In this document: positions 31,941-41,080 of the stretch, in pieces | Numbering within the stretch: the stretch's first letter is position 1 | Layout: every line of letters begins with the position of its first letter | Assembly: GCA_964637875.1 (NCBI GenBank) | Contig: CAZWXK010000009.1 | Location: 3,954 to 67,953, forward strand | Direction: 5' to 3' | Length of the DNA: 64,000 nt | Source: UBA5972 sp964637875 | GTDB taxonomy: Bacteria; Pseudomonadota; Alphaproteobacteria; Rhodobacterales; Rhodobacteraceae | Notes under the pieces: generated by a model | What the model was told of the DNA's origin: nothing | Databases searched by the model: none | The model's input: only the letters and a program-made list of their open reading frames with translations | Made by a program: the position numbers and the translations under genes

Positions 31941-33800
31941 ATGGAAGATCAGAACAAGAACCTGATTCTAGCAACGGCCCTTTCGGCGTTGGTCATTCTG
32001 GTCTGGGTCGTGTTCTTTCCGCCCGAGACTCCACCCGACACGCAGACCCCCCGACAGACGACAAGCGCAACGACGACAACCGGCACCCCGGGTCAGCAGG
32101 TCGCGCAGACCCCCACTGCCCCGGACAAGACCGCCGGCACACCAAATGCCAGCGCCGCCGCAGCCAAGGTCGAGACCCGCGCCCAGGCCCTGGCCCAGAG
32201 CAAACGTATCGCCATCGACACCCCCCGTCTCAGCGGGTCGATTTCGCTCAAGGGTGGGCGGATCGACGATATTTCTCTGAACGACTATCATACCGAGGTC
32301 GATCCGAAATCGCCCAGGATCACGCTGCTGTCTCCGGCGGGCGGGCCTGGTGCCTATTATGTGCTGTATGGCTGGGCCCCGGTCGGCAAGCTCGACTATG
32401 CCGAGGTACCCGGCGCCGACACGCCGTGGAAGGTCGAGAGCGGCGACAGGGTGACCGTAGAAACCCCGGTTACGCTGGTCTGGAACAATGGCAAGGGGCT
32501 GACCTTCCGCCGAACGATCTCGGTCGACAAGAACTACATGTTCACGGTGCGGCAGACCGTGACAAACGATACCGGCGCACCGGTGGAACTGGCCCCCTAC
32601 GGGATCATCGCACGCCATGGCGACCCCAAGGTGGCCGGCTATCGCATCCTGCACGAAGGGGTTGTCGCCTCGGCCGATGACCGTCTGATCGAGATTACCT
32701 ACAAGAAGATGAAAAAGCTCGACCCACTGAATGGCGAACCCGGTCTGGGCGAGCTGCGCAAGGTCGAAAGGAACGGCTGGATCGGTTTTACCGACAAGTA
32801 CTGGATGACGACCCTTGTTCCCCTCAAGGACCAGAGCTTTACCGCCGTCGCAAAATATCTGCCGAAGCGATCAATATATCAGACCGATGCCCGCCTGCCG
32901 ATCATGACCGTTGCGCCCGGCAAGACGGCAGCGGCGTCAACCATGCTGTTTGCCGGTGCCAAGGAATGGGAAACCATCCGCAATTACCAGGACAAGCTGG
33001 GTATCGAACAATTTGTCGACTCCATTGACTGGGGCTGGTTCTTTTTCCTGACCAAACCGATCTTTCAGGTCCTGCATTTCATGAACAAGGTGCTGGGAAA
33101 CATGGGATGGGCGATCATCAGCCTGACCATCCTGATCAAGGCACTGATGTTCCCGCTGGCATACAAGTCCTATGTCTCGATGGCCCGCATGAAGGAACTG
33201 CAGCCCGAGATCGAGAAGATGAAAGAGCGGGTTGGCGACGACAAGCAGAAATTGCAGCAAGAGATGATGAAGCTCTACAAGGAGAAAAAGGTAAACCCCG
33301 CCGCGGGCTGCCTGCCGATCCTGCTGCAGATCCCGATCTTCTTTTCGCTGTACAAGGTCATCTTTGTCACGATCGAGCTATATCACGCGCCCTTCGTCCT
33401 GTGGATCAAGGACCTGTCGGCCCCTGACCCGACCTCGATCATCAACCTGTTCGGCCTGCTGCCCTGGGACGCACCCGCACCGGGCAGTCCGCTCTCGATC
33501 CTTTCTCTGGGCGTCCTGCCGATCCTGCTGGGTATCAGCATGTGGCTGCAGCAGAAACTGAACCCGGCGCCCGCCGACAAGATGCAGGCGCAGATATTTG
33601 CCTGGATGCCCTGGGTATTCATGTTCATGCTGGGTCGTTTTGCCAGCGGGCTGGTTCTGTACTGGGTAGCCAACAACACCATCACCTTTACCCAGCAATA
33701 CATCATCCTGCGAAGTCAGGGCGTCAAGCCAGACGTGTTCGGCAACATCATTTCGTCGTTCAAGCGCAGCAAACCCGACTCGACCCCCAGCAAGAAATGA
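31941..33800 (+). CDS. yidC: Membrane protein insertase YidC
   Basis: 619 residues, gram-negative type. It has an N-terminal TM (NLILATALSALVILVWVVFF), a Thr/Ala/Pro-rich stretch, the periplasmic beta-supersandwich, and then the conserved insertase core (GNMGWAIISLTILIKALMFP, then a cytoplasmic charged helical hairpin, and NPAAGCLPILLQIPIFFSLY). It inserts inner-membrane proteins with or without SecYEG. The ATG at 31941 is preceded by GAGGTGG. A terminator follows at 33808. Its usual neighbours yidD and rnpA are several kilobases upstream. Confidence 0.96.
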   Translation: MEDQNKNLILATALSALVILVWVVFFPPETPPDTQTPRQTTSATTTTGTPGQQVAQTPTAPDKTAGTPNASAAAAKVETRAQALAQSKRIAIDTPRLSGSISLKGGRIDDISLNDYHTEVDPKSPRITLLSPAGGPGAYYVLYGWAPVGKLDYAEVPGADTPWKVESGDRVTVETPVTLVWNNGKGLTFRRTISVDKNYMFTVRQTVTNDTGAPVELAPYGIIARHGDPKVAGYRILHEGVVASADDRLIEITYKKMKKLDPLNGEPGLGELRKVERNGWIGFTDKYWMTTLVPLKDQSFTAVAKYLPKRSIYQTDARLPIMTVAPGKTAAASTMLFAGAKEWETIRNYQDKLGIEQFVDSIDWGWFFFLTKPIFQVLHFMNKVLGNMGWAIISLTILIKALMFPLAYKSYVSMARMKELQPEIEKMKERVGDDKQKLQQEMMKLYKEKKVNPAAGCLPILLQIPIFFSLYKVIFVTIELYHAPFVLWIKDLSAPDPTSIINLFGLLPWDAPAPGSPLSILSLGVLPILLGISMWLQQKLNPAPADKMQAQIFAWMPWVFMFMLGRFASGLVLYWVANNTITFTQQYIILRSQGVKPDVFGNIISSFKRSKPDSTPSKK

Positions 33801-33807
33801 GCATGAC

Positions 33808-33829
33808 AGGCCCGCCCGATGGCGGGCCT
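33808..33829 (+). terminator. Terminator after yidC
   Basis: AGGCCCGCC and GGCGGGCCT form a perfect nine-base stem with a CGAT loop, eight bases after the yidC stop. Confidence 0.7.
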
Positions 33830-33920
33830 TGCGCAGATTTCACGCTGATTAAGACCTTGCCTTGGGGGGCGAGGCAGGCATCATTGCGCCAACCAACCAC
33901 GCTTTTCAGGGGTGCCTTAC

Positions 33921-34571
33921 ATGGAACCGCGTTTTCCGATTGCCAAAGAACCCGATCCGACCATGGCCAGGGCCGGGCACAAGCTGTTTGCCGGACCATG
34001 CGATTTTCTCAAGGGCGTTGTCGCCATGGATGGTCTGCCCTCGGGCGACCGCATCGAGGTCTGCTTTGCCGGGCGCTCGAATGTCGGAAAATCTTCGCTG
34101 ATCAACGCCCTGGTCGGGCAGAAGAACCTTGCCCGCTCGTCCAACACACCCGGCCGCACCCAGGAGATCAACTTTTTCTCGCTCGGGACAGGGCGGTTTC
34201 TGGTCGATCTGCCGGGATATGGTTTTGCGCGCGCCCCCGTCCATGTGGTCGAAAGGTGGCAGAACCTGATGAAGGCCTATCTTTCGGGGCGGGCAAATCT
34301 GCGCCGCGTGTTTCTGCTGATCGACGCGCGCCATGGCCCGAAAAAGGTCGATGAGGAAATCATGGATCTGCTCGACAGATGCGCCGTCACATTTCAGGCG
34401 GTCCTGACCAAGATCGACAAACCCGGACAGGAGGCGCTGGACAGGGCCGTCGAACAGACCCGCGCGGCACTTGCCCGACACCCCGCGGCCTATCCCGAGA
34501 TTGTCCTGACTTCGGCCGAGCGGAAACAGGGGCTGGAAACCCTGCGGGCAATCATCGCCGGAATCGATTGA
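33921..34571 (+). CDS. engB: Ribosome biogenesis GTPase EngB (YihA/YsxC)
   Basis: 216 residues. The G1 motif is GRSNVGKSSLINAL, followed by NTPGRTQEINFF, DLPGYGFA for G3 and TKIDK for G4. It assists late 50S assembly. The ATG at 33921 was preferred over a GTG at 33912 because AGGGG is spaced eight bases ahead. It follows yidC as in many alphaproteobacteria and ends six bases from a convergent SDR gene. Confidence 0.95.
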   Translation: MEPRFPIAKEPDPTMARAGHKLFAGPCDFLKGVVAMDGLPSGDRIEVCFAGRSNVGKSSLINALVGQKNLARSSNTPGRTQEINFFSLGTGRFLVDLPGYGFARAPVHVVERWQNLMKAYLSGRANLRRVFLLIDARHGPKKVDEEIMDLLDRCAVTFQAVLTKIDKPGQEALDRAVEQTRAALARHPAAYPEIVLTSAERKQGLETLRAIIAGID

Positions 34572-34577
34572 ACCGTC

Positions 34578-35318
34578 TCAGACATGCTGTGCACCGTTGA
34601 CCTCGATCTCGGTGCCAGTGACGTATGAACTTTCGTCCGAGCACAGGAAATAGATGACGCTGGCAACCTCTTCCGGTTGGCCCAGACGGCGCAGCGGAAT
34701 TGTTTCGGTCAGCTTGTCCGTACCCGGAGACAATATCGCGGTCTCGATCTCGCCCGGAGCGATGGCGTTGACCCGCACCCCGAGCGGGCCGAAATCATGG
34801 GCCATTTCGCGCGTCAATGCCGCCAGTGCTGCCTTGGACGTCGCATAGGCCGCCCCGGCAAAGGGATGGACGCGACTACCGGCAATCGAGGTCACGTTGA
34901 CCACCGCGCCGCCTGCGGCCTGCAACTCGTCTTTCAGGCCGCGGGCCAGCACCACGGGTGCAAAGAAGTTGACATGAAAGACCTGTCCCCATGTCTGCAG
35001 GTCGGTGTCCAATGTGTTGAGCCTGCGCCCCCCCTCGCCCTTGGGCGAAATGCCGGCATTGTTCACCAGCGCGTCCAGCTGCCCGTTCAGCCTGTCCTTG
35101 ATGCCCTCGATCACGGCCATGGTTTTCGAAGGGTCCGACAAATCGATCTGGATATGGTTTTCCTCACCTCCCGGCCAGGGACAGTGGGGCGAGAATGGCA
35201 TCCGCGAACAGGTCAGCACCCGCCACCCGCGATCCGAGAAATATTTGACCGTCGCGTGCCCGATACCCCGGCTTGCCCCCGTCAGGAGGAGTGTTCTCTG
35301 TCTTTCCTGCTGTGTCAT
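34578..35318 (-). CDS. Short-chain dehydrogenase/reductase
   Basis: 246 residues of the classical SDR type. The nucleotide-binding motif TGASRGIGHA, NNAG, the catalytic Ser (SIAGS), the Tyr-Lys pair in YATSKAALAAL, and GEIETAIL after the active site are present. The cofactor is unclear and the substrate unknown. The start was set at 35318 (MTQQERQR), close to the fold start. It is divergent from argB and convergent with engB. Confidence 0.88.
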   Translation of the reverse strand: MTQQERQRTLLLTGASRGIGHATVKYFSDRGWRVLTCSRMPFSPHCPWPGGEENHIQIDLSDPSKTMAVIEGIKDRLNGQLDALVNNAGISPKGEGGRRLNTLDTDLQTWGQVFHVNFFAPVVLARGLKDELQAAGGAVVNVTSIAGSRVHPFAGAAYATSKAALAALTREMAHDFGPLGVRVNAIAPGEIETAILSPGTDKLTETIPLRRLGQPEEVASVIYFLCSDESSYVTGTEIEVNGAQHV

Positions 35319-35430
35319 GGCGTTCCCTGCATGAATCGCTGCCAGACAGTTTCGCATGTTGCACCCCCCCGTCCAAGCGGATTAACTTGACCAGGCGCAT
35401 CAGGCACCAAAAGCGGCAGGAATACCGAAG

Positions 35431-36297
35431 ATGGAGAAACAGACCGCCATGAAACGGGATTGGATCGGCACCGCCCGCACCCTCAGCGAGGCGCTGCCTT
35501 ATCTGCAGCGCTATGATGGTGCCATCGTGGTGGTCAAGTTTGGCGGCCACGCCATGGGCGACGACATGGCGATGAACAGCTTTGCCCGCGATATCGTACT
35601 GATGAAGCAGGTCGGCGTGAACCCGGTGATCGTGCATGGCGGCGGTCCGATGATCAACAGGATGCTAGAACAGCTGGGCATCGAATCGCAGTTCGTCGGC
35701 GGCAAGCGGGTGAGCGACGAGAAAACCGTCGAGGTTGTCGAGATGGTTCTGTCGGGCCTGATCAACAAACGGATCGTTCAGGCAATCAATGCCCAGGGCG
35801 GACGGGCGGTCGGTTTGTCGGGAAAGGATGCCGGCCTGATGATATGCCAGAGCGCCGCTCCCGAGCTGGGCTTTGTGGGTGATCCGGTCGAGATCAACCC
35901 GCGCGTCCTGACCGAGCTTTCGGATTCGGGCTATATCCCGGTCGTGGCGCCACTGGGCGCCGGACGCGGGGGCGAAACCTTTAACGTGAACGGTGACACC
36001 GCCGCCGGTGCCATTGCCGCCGCGCTCAGGGCCGACCGCCTGCTGCTGCTGACCGATGTTGCCGGGGTCAAGGACGAGGACGGCGAGGTCGTTACCCAGC
36101 TGTCACCCGCACAGCTGCGCGAGATGACGGAAAAGGGCATCATATCGGGCGGCATGATCCCCAAGACCGAAACCGCACTCAAGGCAATGGAGGGCGGAGT
36201 GCGGGCCGTGGTCATCCTCGACGGTCGGGCCCGCAATGCGGTTTTGCTGGAACTGTTCACCGAACATGGCGCGGGCAGCCTGATCAAGGCTGACTGA
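35431..36297 (+). CDS. argB: Acetylglutamate kinase
   Basis: 288 residues of the amino-acid kinase fold. VVVKFGGHAMG, VHGGGPMINRML, RVSDEKTVEVVEM, NVNGDTAAGAIAAAL, and ISGGMIPKTETAL are all present. It phosphorylates N-acetylglutamate, the second step of arginine synthesis. The stop overlaps the start of the next gene by one base, and it begins a three-gene operon. Confidence 0.96.
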   Translation: MEKQTAMKRDWIGTARTLSEALPYLQRYDGAIVVVKFGGHAMGDDMAMNSFARDIVLMKQVGVNPVIVHGGGPMINRMLEQLGIESQFVGGKRVSDEKTVEVVEMVLSGLINKRIVQAINAQGGRAVGLSGKDAGLMICQSAAPELGFVGDPVEINPRVLTELSDSGYIPVVAPLGAGRGGETFNVNGDTAAGAIAAALRADRLLLLTDVAGVKDEDGEVVTQLSPAQLREMTEKGIISGGMIPKTETALKAMEGGVRAVVILDGRARNAVLLELFTEHGAGSLIKAD

Positions 36298-37001
36298 TGC
36301 CCGGCACGGATGCTCCGCAATCCCGGCCCGGCTCGGGACTATATCGTGCAATCCGGTTTGCAGACATCCGCGCGACCTGCCAGAGGGTGGGCCTCGATGT
36401 GGTTGCGGCCCTCCACCCGGTGACCGAACATGGCGCCCCGGCAAGCTGCAGAACGCTCGTCCTTTTGGGACCCGATGGGAACCGCTTCTGGAGGATCCTT
36501 CAGGACAGTCCCGAATTCGACCATGCCGACCCCGTCGATCGGTGGTCGCAGAGGGTTGTCACCGCGCTCGCCCATAACCTGGGCGCAACGCCGCTGTTTC
36601 CGTTTGGGGGCCCGCCACATCGACCCTTTGTCCGCTGGGCGCTCGCGTCCGGGCAGATCTGGAATTCCCCTGTTGGCTTGCTCGTTCATGCGAAGGCAGG
36701 CCTGTGGGTCTCGTTCCGGGGTGCACTGGCCTTCGAAGATACTTTCGACATTCCCCCCGGGGGGGCGCATGCGCCCTGCCTGGATTGTAGCGCACGACCC
36801 TGTCTGGCGGCATGTCCGCCGGCGGCCCTGTCAGGCGCCGGATATGATATCGAGGCCTGTCACGCCTGGCTGGACCGCGATGCAGGGAAAGAATGCATGG
36901 CGCGTGGTTGTGCCGTGCGGCGCGCTTGCCCCGCCGGCAGGGAATATGGCAGGCTGGATCAACAATCCGCGCATCACATGCGCCATTTCCATGAAAGGTA
37001 G
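36297..37001 (+). CDS. QueG-like ferredoxin-domain protein downstream of argB
   Basis: 234 residues. The C-terminal part has CLDCSARPCLAACPPAAL, a C-x2-C-x4-C-x3-CP cluster motif, then further cysteines (EACHAW, ECMARGCAVRRACP). The layout resembles the ferredoxin end of epoxyqueuosine reductase, but the cobalamin-binding half is absent and the N-terminal 150 residues match no family I recognise. It is probably an iron-sulfur electron carrier or enzyme of unknown role. It overlaps argB by one base and precedes the phosphatase by three bases. Confidence 0.75.
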   Translation: MPGTDAPQSRPGSGLYRAIRFADIRATCQRVGLDVVAALHPVTEHGAPASCRTLVLLGPDGNRFWRILQDSPEFDHADPVDRWSQRVVTALAHNLGATPLFPFGGPPHRPFVRWALASGQIWNSPVGLLVHAKAGLWVSFRGALAFEDTFDIPPGGAHAPCLDCSARPCLAACPPAALSGAGYDIEACHAWLDRDAGKECMARGCAVRRACPAGREYGRLDQQSAHHMRHFHER

Positions 37002-37004
37002 GCC

Positions 37005-37505
37005 ATGAAAACGCTGATACTTGTCCGGCACGCAAAATCGAGCTGGGCACAGCCGATGCTGACCGATCGCGACCGCCCGCTGAACGCCCGAGGAAGGGAT
37101 GCCGCGGCAAGGATGGGCGCATGGCTTGCCACCCGGGGCTATCGGCCCGACGAGGTCATCCTGTCACCCGCCAGAAGATGCCGCGAAACCTGGGAGGGAT
37201 TTCAACCCTCGCTTGAACCCGTGGCCGCGCCGCGCATCGAGGATGACCTCTACCTCGCGCCAGGCGAACAGATACTGTCCATCCTGCGCACCGCCCATGG
37301 CGACAATGTTCTGATGATCGGCCATATGCCCGGAATTGGCGAGTTCGCCCGTTTCATGCGCCGCGACCCTCCGCCACTGCATGATTCGTTCAGGAAATAC
37401 CCGACCGGAGCGACCCTGATACTGAATTTCGAAACGGACAAATGGTCTGATCTGCAACCCGGAACCGGGATCGTGCAGGACAGCATGATGCCCCGCATGT
37501 TGTAA
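37005..37505 (+). CDS. SixA-like histidine phosphatase
   Basis: 166 residues of the histidine phosphatase superfamily. The catalytic LVRHAKSSW, a second basic site in LSPARRCRETWE, and the IGHMPGIGEFARF motif with the second His are present. Relatives dephosphorylate phosphohistidine proteins or small phosphates. It is the last gene of the argB operon, ending just before a strong hairpin. Confidence 0.88.
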   Translation: MKTLILVRHAKSSWAQPMLTDRDRPLNARGRDAAARMGAWLATRGYRPDEVILSPARRCRETWEGFQPSLEPVAAPRIEDDLYLAPGEQILSILRTAHGDNVLMIGHMPGIGEFARFMRRDPPPLHDSFRKYPTGATLILNFETDKWSDLQPGTGIVQDSMMPRML

Positions 37506-37520
37506 TTGCGCATCAACAGA

Positions 37521-37549
37521 AAAACCCCGGCCATCCGACCGGGGCTTTC
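37521..37549. terminator. Bidirectional terminator between sixA-like and bztD
   Basis: CCCCGG and CCGGGG pair around CCATCCGA, with A-runs before and CTTTC after. It serves two converging transcription units. Confidence 0.75.
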
Positions 37550-37588
37550 GATATCTCGCAAGACGGGCCGTCTGCCTTTCTGAGCGCC

Positions 37589-38380
37589 TCAGTGGCCCAG
37601 GATCTGGCTGAGGAACAGTTTGGTCCGCTCGTTCTTGGGATGATGAAAGAACTCTTCGGGTTCGTTCTGCTCGACGATCTGACCCTCGTCCATGAAGATC
37701 ACGCGATTGGCGACCTGCCGGGCAAAACCCATTTCGTGGGTCACCACCAGCATTGTCATGCCCTCTTCGGCCAGCTCGATCATGGTGTCGAGCACCTCCT
37801 TGATCATTTCCGGGTCAAGGGCCGAGGTCGGCTCGTCAAACAGCATGATGCGCGGCTTCATGCACAGCGAGCGGGCGATTGCCACACGCTGCTGCTGTCC
37901 GCCCGAAAGCTGCCCCGGGTATTTATGCGCCTGTTCGGGAATCCGCACCTTTTCGAGATAGTGCATCGCGATTTCCTCGGCCTCTTTCTTGGGCGTCTTG
38001 CGCACCCAGATCGGTGCCAGGGTACAATTTTCGAGGATCGTCAGATGCGGGAACAGGTTGAAGTGCTGGAACACCATCCCCACCTCGGAGCGGATCTTGT
38101 CGATGTTCTTGAGGTCCGATGTCAGCTCGATCCCTTCGACCTTGATCGTGCCGGCCTGGTGTTCTTCGAGCCGGTTGATGCACCGGATCAAGGTCGACTT
38201 GCCCGAGCCCGAGGGCCCGGCAATGACGATACGCTCGCGGCGGTTCACCTTCAGATTGATGTCCCGCAGAACATGAAAGGCACCATACCATTTGTTCATG
38301 TTGATGATTTCGATGGCAACCTTGTCCGACACCTGCATGGCGCTGCGGTTGACCTGGCTTTTTTCAGCTTGTTCAGACAT
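37589..38380 (-). CDS. bztD: Glutamate/glutamine/aspartate/asparagine ABC transporter ATPase BztD
   Basis: 263 residues. Walker A is AGPSGSGKSTLIRC, the signature LSGGQQQRVAIAR, Walker B IMLFDEPTSALDP, and the H-loop VVTHEMGF. It belongs to the polar amino-acid (PAAT) group and is last in the bztABCD operon, 12 bases after bztC. It powers uptake of acidic amino acids and their amides. The equivalent rhizobial name is AapP. Confidence 0.93.
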   Translation of the reverse strand: MSEQAEKSQVNRSAMQVSDKVAIEIINMNKWYGAFHVLRDINLKVNRRERIVIAGPSGSGKSTLIRCINRLEEHQAGTIKVEGIELTSDLKNIDKIRSEVGMVFQHFNLFPHLTILENCTLAPIWVRKTPKKEAEEIAMHYLEKVRIPEQAHKYPGQLSGGQQQRVAIARSLCMKPRIMLFDEPTSALDPEMIKEVLDTMIELAEEGMTMLVVTHEMGFARQVANRVIFMDEGQIVEQNEPEEFFHHPKNERTKLFLSQILGH

Positions 38381-38392
38381 GAAGTTTGTTCC

Positions 38393-39694
38393 TTATCTGT
38401 GCCCGGTCTGAAGCTTGCGCTCCAGATACATCGAGTAGCGCGACATCGCAAAGCAAAAGAGGAAGAAGACAGCGGCGATAAAGCCGTACAGCTCCCAGAT
38501 GATGCCGTTCCAGTTTTCGTCGGCGCGGATGGCCTGCAGCAGTCCCAGCGGGTCCATCAGGCCGATGATGTAGACCAGCGTCGTATCCTTGAACAGGCCG
38601 ATGAAGGTCTGCACGATGCCGGGAATCGAAACCTTCAGCGCCTGCGGCAGAATGATGAGGCGCATGGATTTCCAGTAATCCAGGCCCAGCGCATCGGCGG
38701 CCTCATACTGTCCCTTGGGCAGCGAGGCCAGGCCACCCCGGATCACCTCGGCAAGATAGGCCGAAGCAAACAGCGTCACCATGATGATCACCCGCAGGAG
38801 AAGCGCAAAATGCGTTCCGGGCGGCATGAAATAGTTCAGCAGCAGGTGCGCGACGAACAGCAGTGTAATCAGCGGCACACCGCGAATGAACTCGATGAAC
38901 CCGATCGACAGGCGCTTGACGATGAACATGTCGGCCTGCCGTCCCAGCGCCAGCAGGACACCGATTGGCAGGGACGCGACGATCCCGGTCAGACCGACCG
39001 TTACCGACAGCGTGAACCCCCCGAATTTCGAGCTCTCGACCGGTTCTATGGAAAGCGGGATCAGCGATTGCGCGGCATCGGCCAGAGGGCTGGTGAAAAA
39101 CATCCACCAAAGGATCGGCACGAATATTGCCGCAATCACCGCGACCAGCGCACTGCTGACACGCAGCAGAGCCGAGAACACGACCGCAGCCAGCACCAGA
39201 CCGGCAAGAACCATGATCGGGCCCCAGACCGAGCCGCCCCACAGCAGCCAGTACCCGATGAACGGGTAGATCGCCGAGAACCACATCATCTTGCGCGGCA
39301 GGTTGCTGAACAGTACCGGTGCCAGCGCAACCAGCATCAGCAGGAATGACAGATCGATCCGCCAGCGCAGCTCGCGCGGATAAAAGCCGTACATCAGCTG
39401 CGATCCGCGCTCCTTGATGACCGCCCAGCAGGCGCCGGTTGCGTCAGGGCCGTATTCCGCCTTGATGATGCTGCGACAGTCATTCAGCGAGGTTGCATTC
39501 CAGACGCCGTGCAGGAACCATGGCAACATGGCTGAAATGATCGAATAAAGTGCCGCCAGCGACAACAGGGTGAGGGTCGCGTTGAACCAGCCATCGAACA
39601 GGTTCTGACGCATCCAGCCGATAATTCCCACCTCGGTGACAGGGGGCTCCTGTTCGGGCAGTATCTCGGTGCGGACATAGGAAAGATCCGACAT
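38393..39694 (-). CDS. bztC: Amino-acid ABC permease BztC
   Basis: 433 residues, longer than ordinary HisM-type permeases, as is typical for BztC/AapM. The C-terminal half carries the binding-protein-dependent permease fold with the ATPase-contact loop (ADALGLDYWKSMRLIILPQALK). The N-terminal half has extra hydrophobic segments. It starts one base after bztB ends and pairs with it in the membrane. Confidence 0.92.
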   Translation of the reverse strand: MSDLSYVRTEILPEQEPPVTEVGIIGWMRQNLFDGWFNATLTLLSLAALYSIISAMLPWFLHGVWNATSLNDCRSIIKAEYGPDATGACWAVIKERGSQLMYGFYPRELRWRIDLSFLLMLVALAPVLFSNLPRKMMWFSAIYPFIGYWLLWGGSVWGPIMVLAGLVLAAVVFSALLRVSSALVAVIAAIFVPILWWMFFTSPLADAAQSLIPLSIEPVESSKFGGFTLSVTVGLTGIVASLPIGVLLALGRQADMFIVKRLSIGFIEFIRGVPLITLLFVAHLLLNYFMPPGTHFALLLRVIIMVTLFASAYLAEVIRGGLASLPKGQYEAADALGLDYWKSMRLIILPQALKVSIPGIVQTFIGLFKDTTLVYIIGLMDPLGLLQAIRADENWNGIIWELYGFIAAVFFLFCFAMSRYSMYLERKLQTGHR

Positions 39695-39695
39695 G

Positions 39696-40916
39696 TCAAC
39701 GCTCCTTCAGTTTTACTTTGGAGTTGTACCAGTTCATCACCGACGAGATCGAAAGCGATATCCCCAGATAGATCAGCATCAGAAGCAGGATCGACTCGAG
39801 CTCGCGGCCGGTCTGGTTCAGCGTGATACCGCCCAGCGTGCCCGTGATGTCCATATAGCCAACGGCAATGGCCAGTGACGAGTTCTTGGTCAGGTTCAGA
39901 TATTCCGAAATCAGCGGCGGGATGATGACCCGCAGCGCCTGAGGCAGGATCACCAGCTGCATGGTGCGACCCGGCCTGAGACCCAGCGCATAGGCGGCCT
40001 CGGTCTGGCCATGTGACACCGACAGGATGCCGGCGCGAACGATCTCGGCCATGAAGGCGGCCGTGTACAGCGCCAACGCCAGCCAGAGCGAGATCAGCGA
40101 GTTGCGCAAATGCAGCCCACCCTTGAAGTTGAAGCCCTTGAGAACCGGATAATCCAGCGTGATCGGGGCGCCGATGATCATGTAGACGACGATCGACGGA
40201 ATGAAGAAAATGCCGAGGCTGATCCAGAATACGGGCAGGATCTGGCCGGTGGCCTCCTGCCGGGCATGGGCCCAGCGGCGGAATGCCCATATCGCCACCA
40301 GCGACAGCAGAAAGGTTATCCCGACCCACAGCGCGCCGTCATTGAACACAGGTTTTGGGATATAGGTGCCGCGATTGGTAAAGGCGGTGGTGCCCCACAG
40401 GCTCATCGAGGCGGCCGAGTTGTCACCGCGGAACTCGTTCGGCCTGGGAAAGATCTCGATGAAGATCGACATCGCAAAGATGATCCACAGCAGGATCGGA
40501 ACGTTGCGGAAAACCTCGATGTACACGGTCATCAGGCGTGCCACCAACCAGTTCTTTGACAGGCGCAGAACCCCGATGATCACCCCGAGGATGGTTGCAA
40601 CGAAACAGCCAAGAAAGGCCACCAGCAGGGTGTTGAGCAGCCCGATGATGGCGGCCCGCCCATGCGACATCTGGTTGTTGTAGGGAATGAGCTTCTGGTT
40701 GATGTCATACCCGGCCGGATCCCACAGAAACGAGAACTGGATAGGCTTTCCCAGCGCGTTCAGGTTTGCAACCGCGTTGCTGACCAGCCATGCGGCCCCC
40801 AGCATGAAAATCATCAGCGTGACGATCTGGATGGTGAGTGAGCGATACCGCGTATCGTAGATCAGCATGCTCAGCCGAAACGTTTTCTGCGGTACCGTGT
40901 CAGGTGTGACAGACAT
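39696..40916 (-). CDS. bztB: Amino-acid ABC permease BztB
   Basis: 406 residues with about eight hydrophobic segments. HGQTEAAYALGLRPGRTMQL and VILPQALRVIIPPL form the contact loop with the ATPase. It has the long BztB/AapQ form with a large periplasmic insert. It forms a heterodimer with BztC. It is separated from bztA by 164 bases holding a perfect 13-base hairpin. Confidence 0.92.
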   Translation of the reverse strand: MSVTPDTVPQKTFRLSMLIYDTRYRSLTIQIVTLMIFMLGAAWLVSNAVANLNALGKPIQFSFLWDPAGYDINQKLIPYNNQMSHGRAAIIGLLNTLLVAFLGCFVATILGVIIGVLRLSKNWLVARLMTVYIEVFRNVPILLWIIFAMSIFIEIFPRPNEFRGDNSAASMSLWGTTAFTNRGTYIPKPVFNDGALWVGITFLLSLVAIWAFRRWAHARQEATGQILPVFWISLGIFFIPSIVVYMIIGAPITLDYPVLKGFNFKGGLHLRNSLISLWLALALYTAAFMAEIVRAGILSVSHGQTEAAYALGLRPGRTMQLVILPQALRVIIPPLISEYLNLTKNSSLAIAVGYMDITGTLGGITLNQTGRELESILLLMLIYLGISLSISSVMNWYNSKVKLKER

Positions 40917-41038
40917 GGGTGGCGTCCCCCTGGAGTCGGTCTAAGAGACGAATATTGAGTGATTGCGAGAACTCGGACACGGGGACCTTGATAATGTCGT
41001 CCACGGGTCCTGCGGTCCGGTTTCCGGCCGACAAATGA

Positions 41039-41070
41039 CTTATGGGCGCGGTCCTTGCCGCGCCCATAAG
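41039..41070 (-). terminator. Intercistronic hairpin between bztA and bztB
   Basis: CTTATGGGCGCGG and CCGCGCCCATAAG form a perfect 13-base stem with a six-base loop, 11 bases after the bztA stop. It lacks a T-run. It probably lets only part of transcription continue or protects the bztA 3' end, giving excess binding protein (inference). Confidence 0.75.
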
Positions 41071-41080
41071 AAAGGTCATG

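Noticed and set aside
37592..39349. 585-codon plus-strand frame opposite bztD and bztC
   Set aside because: Antisense shadow with His/Asp/Gln-rich composition; the minus-strand ABC genes are unambiguous.
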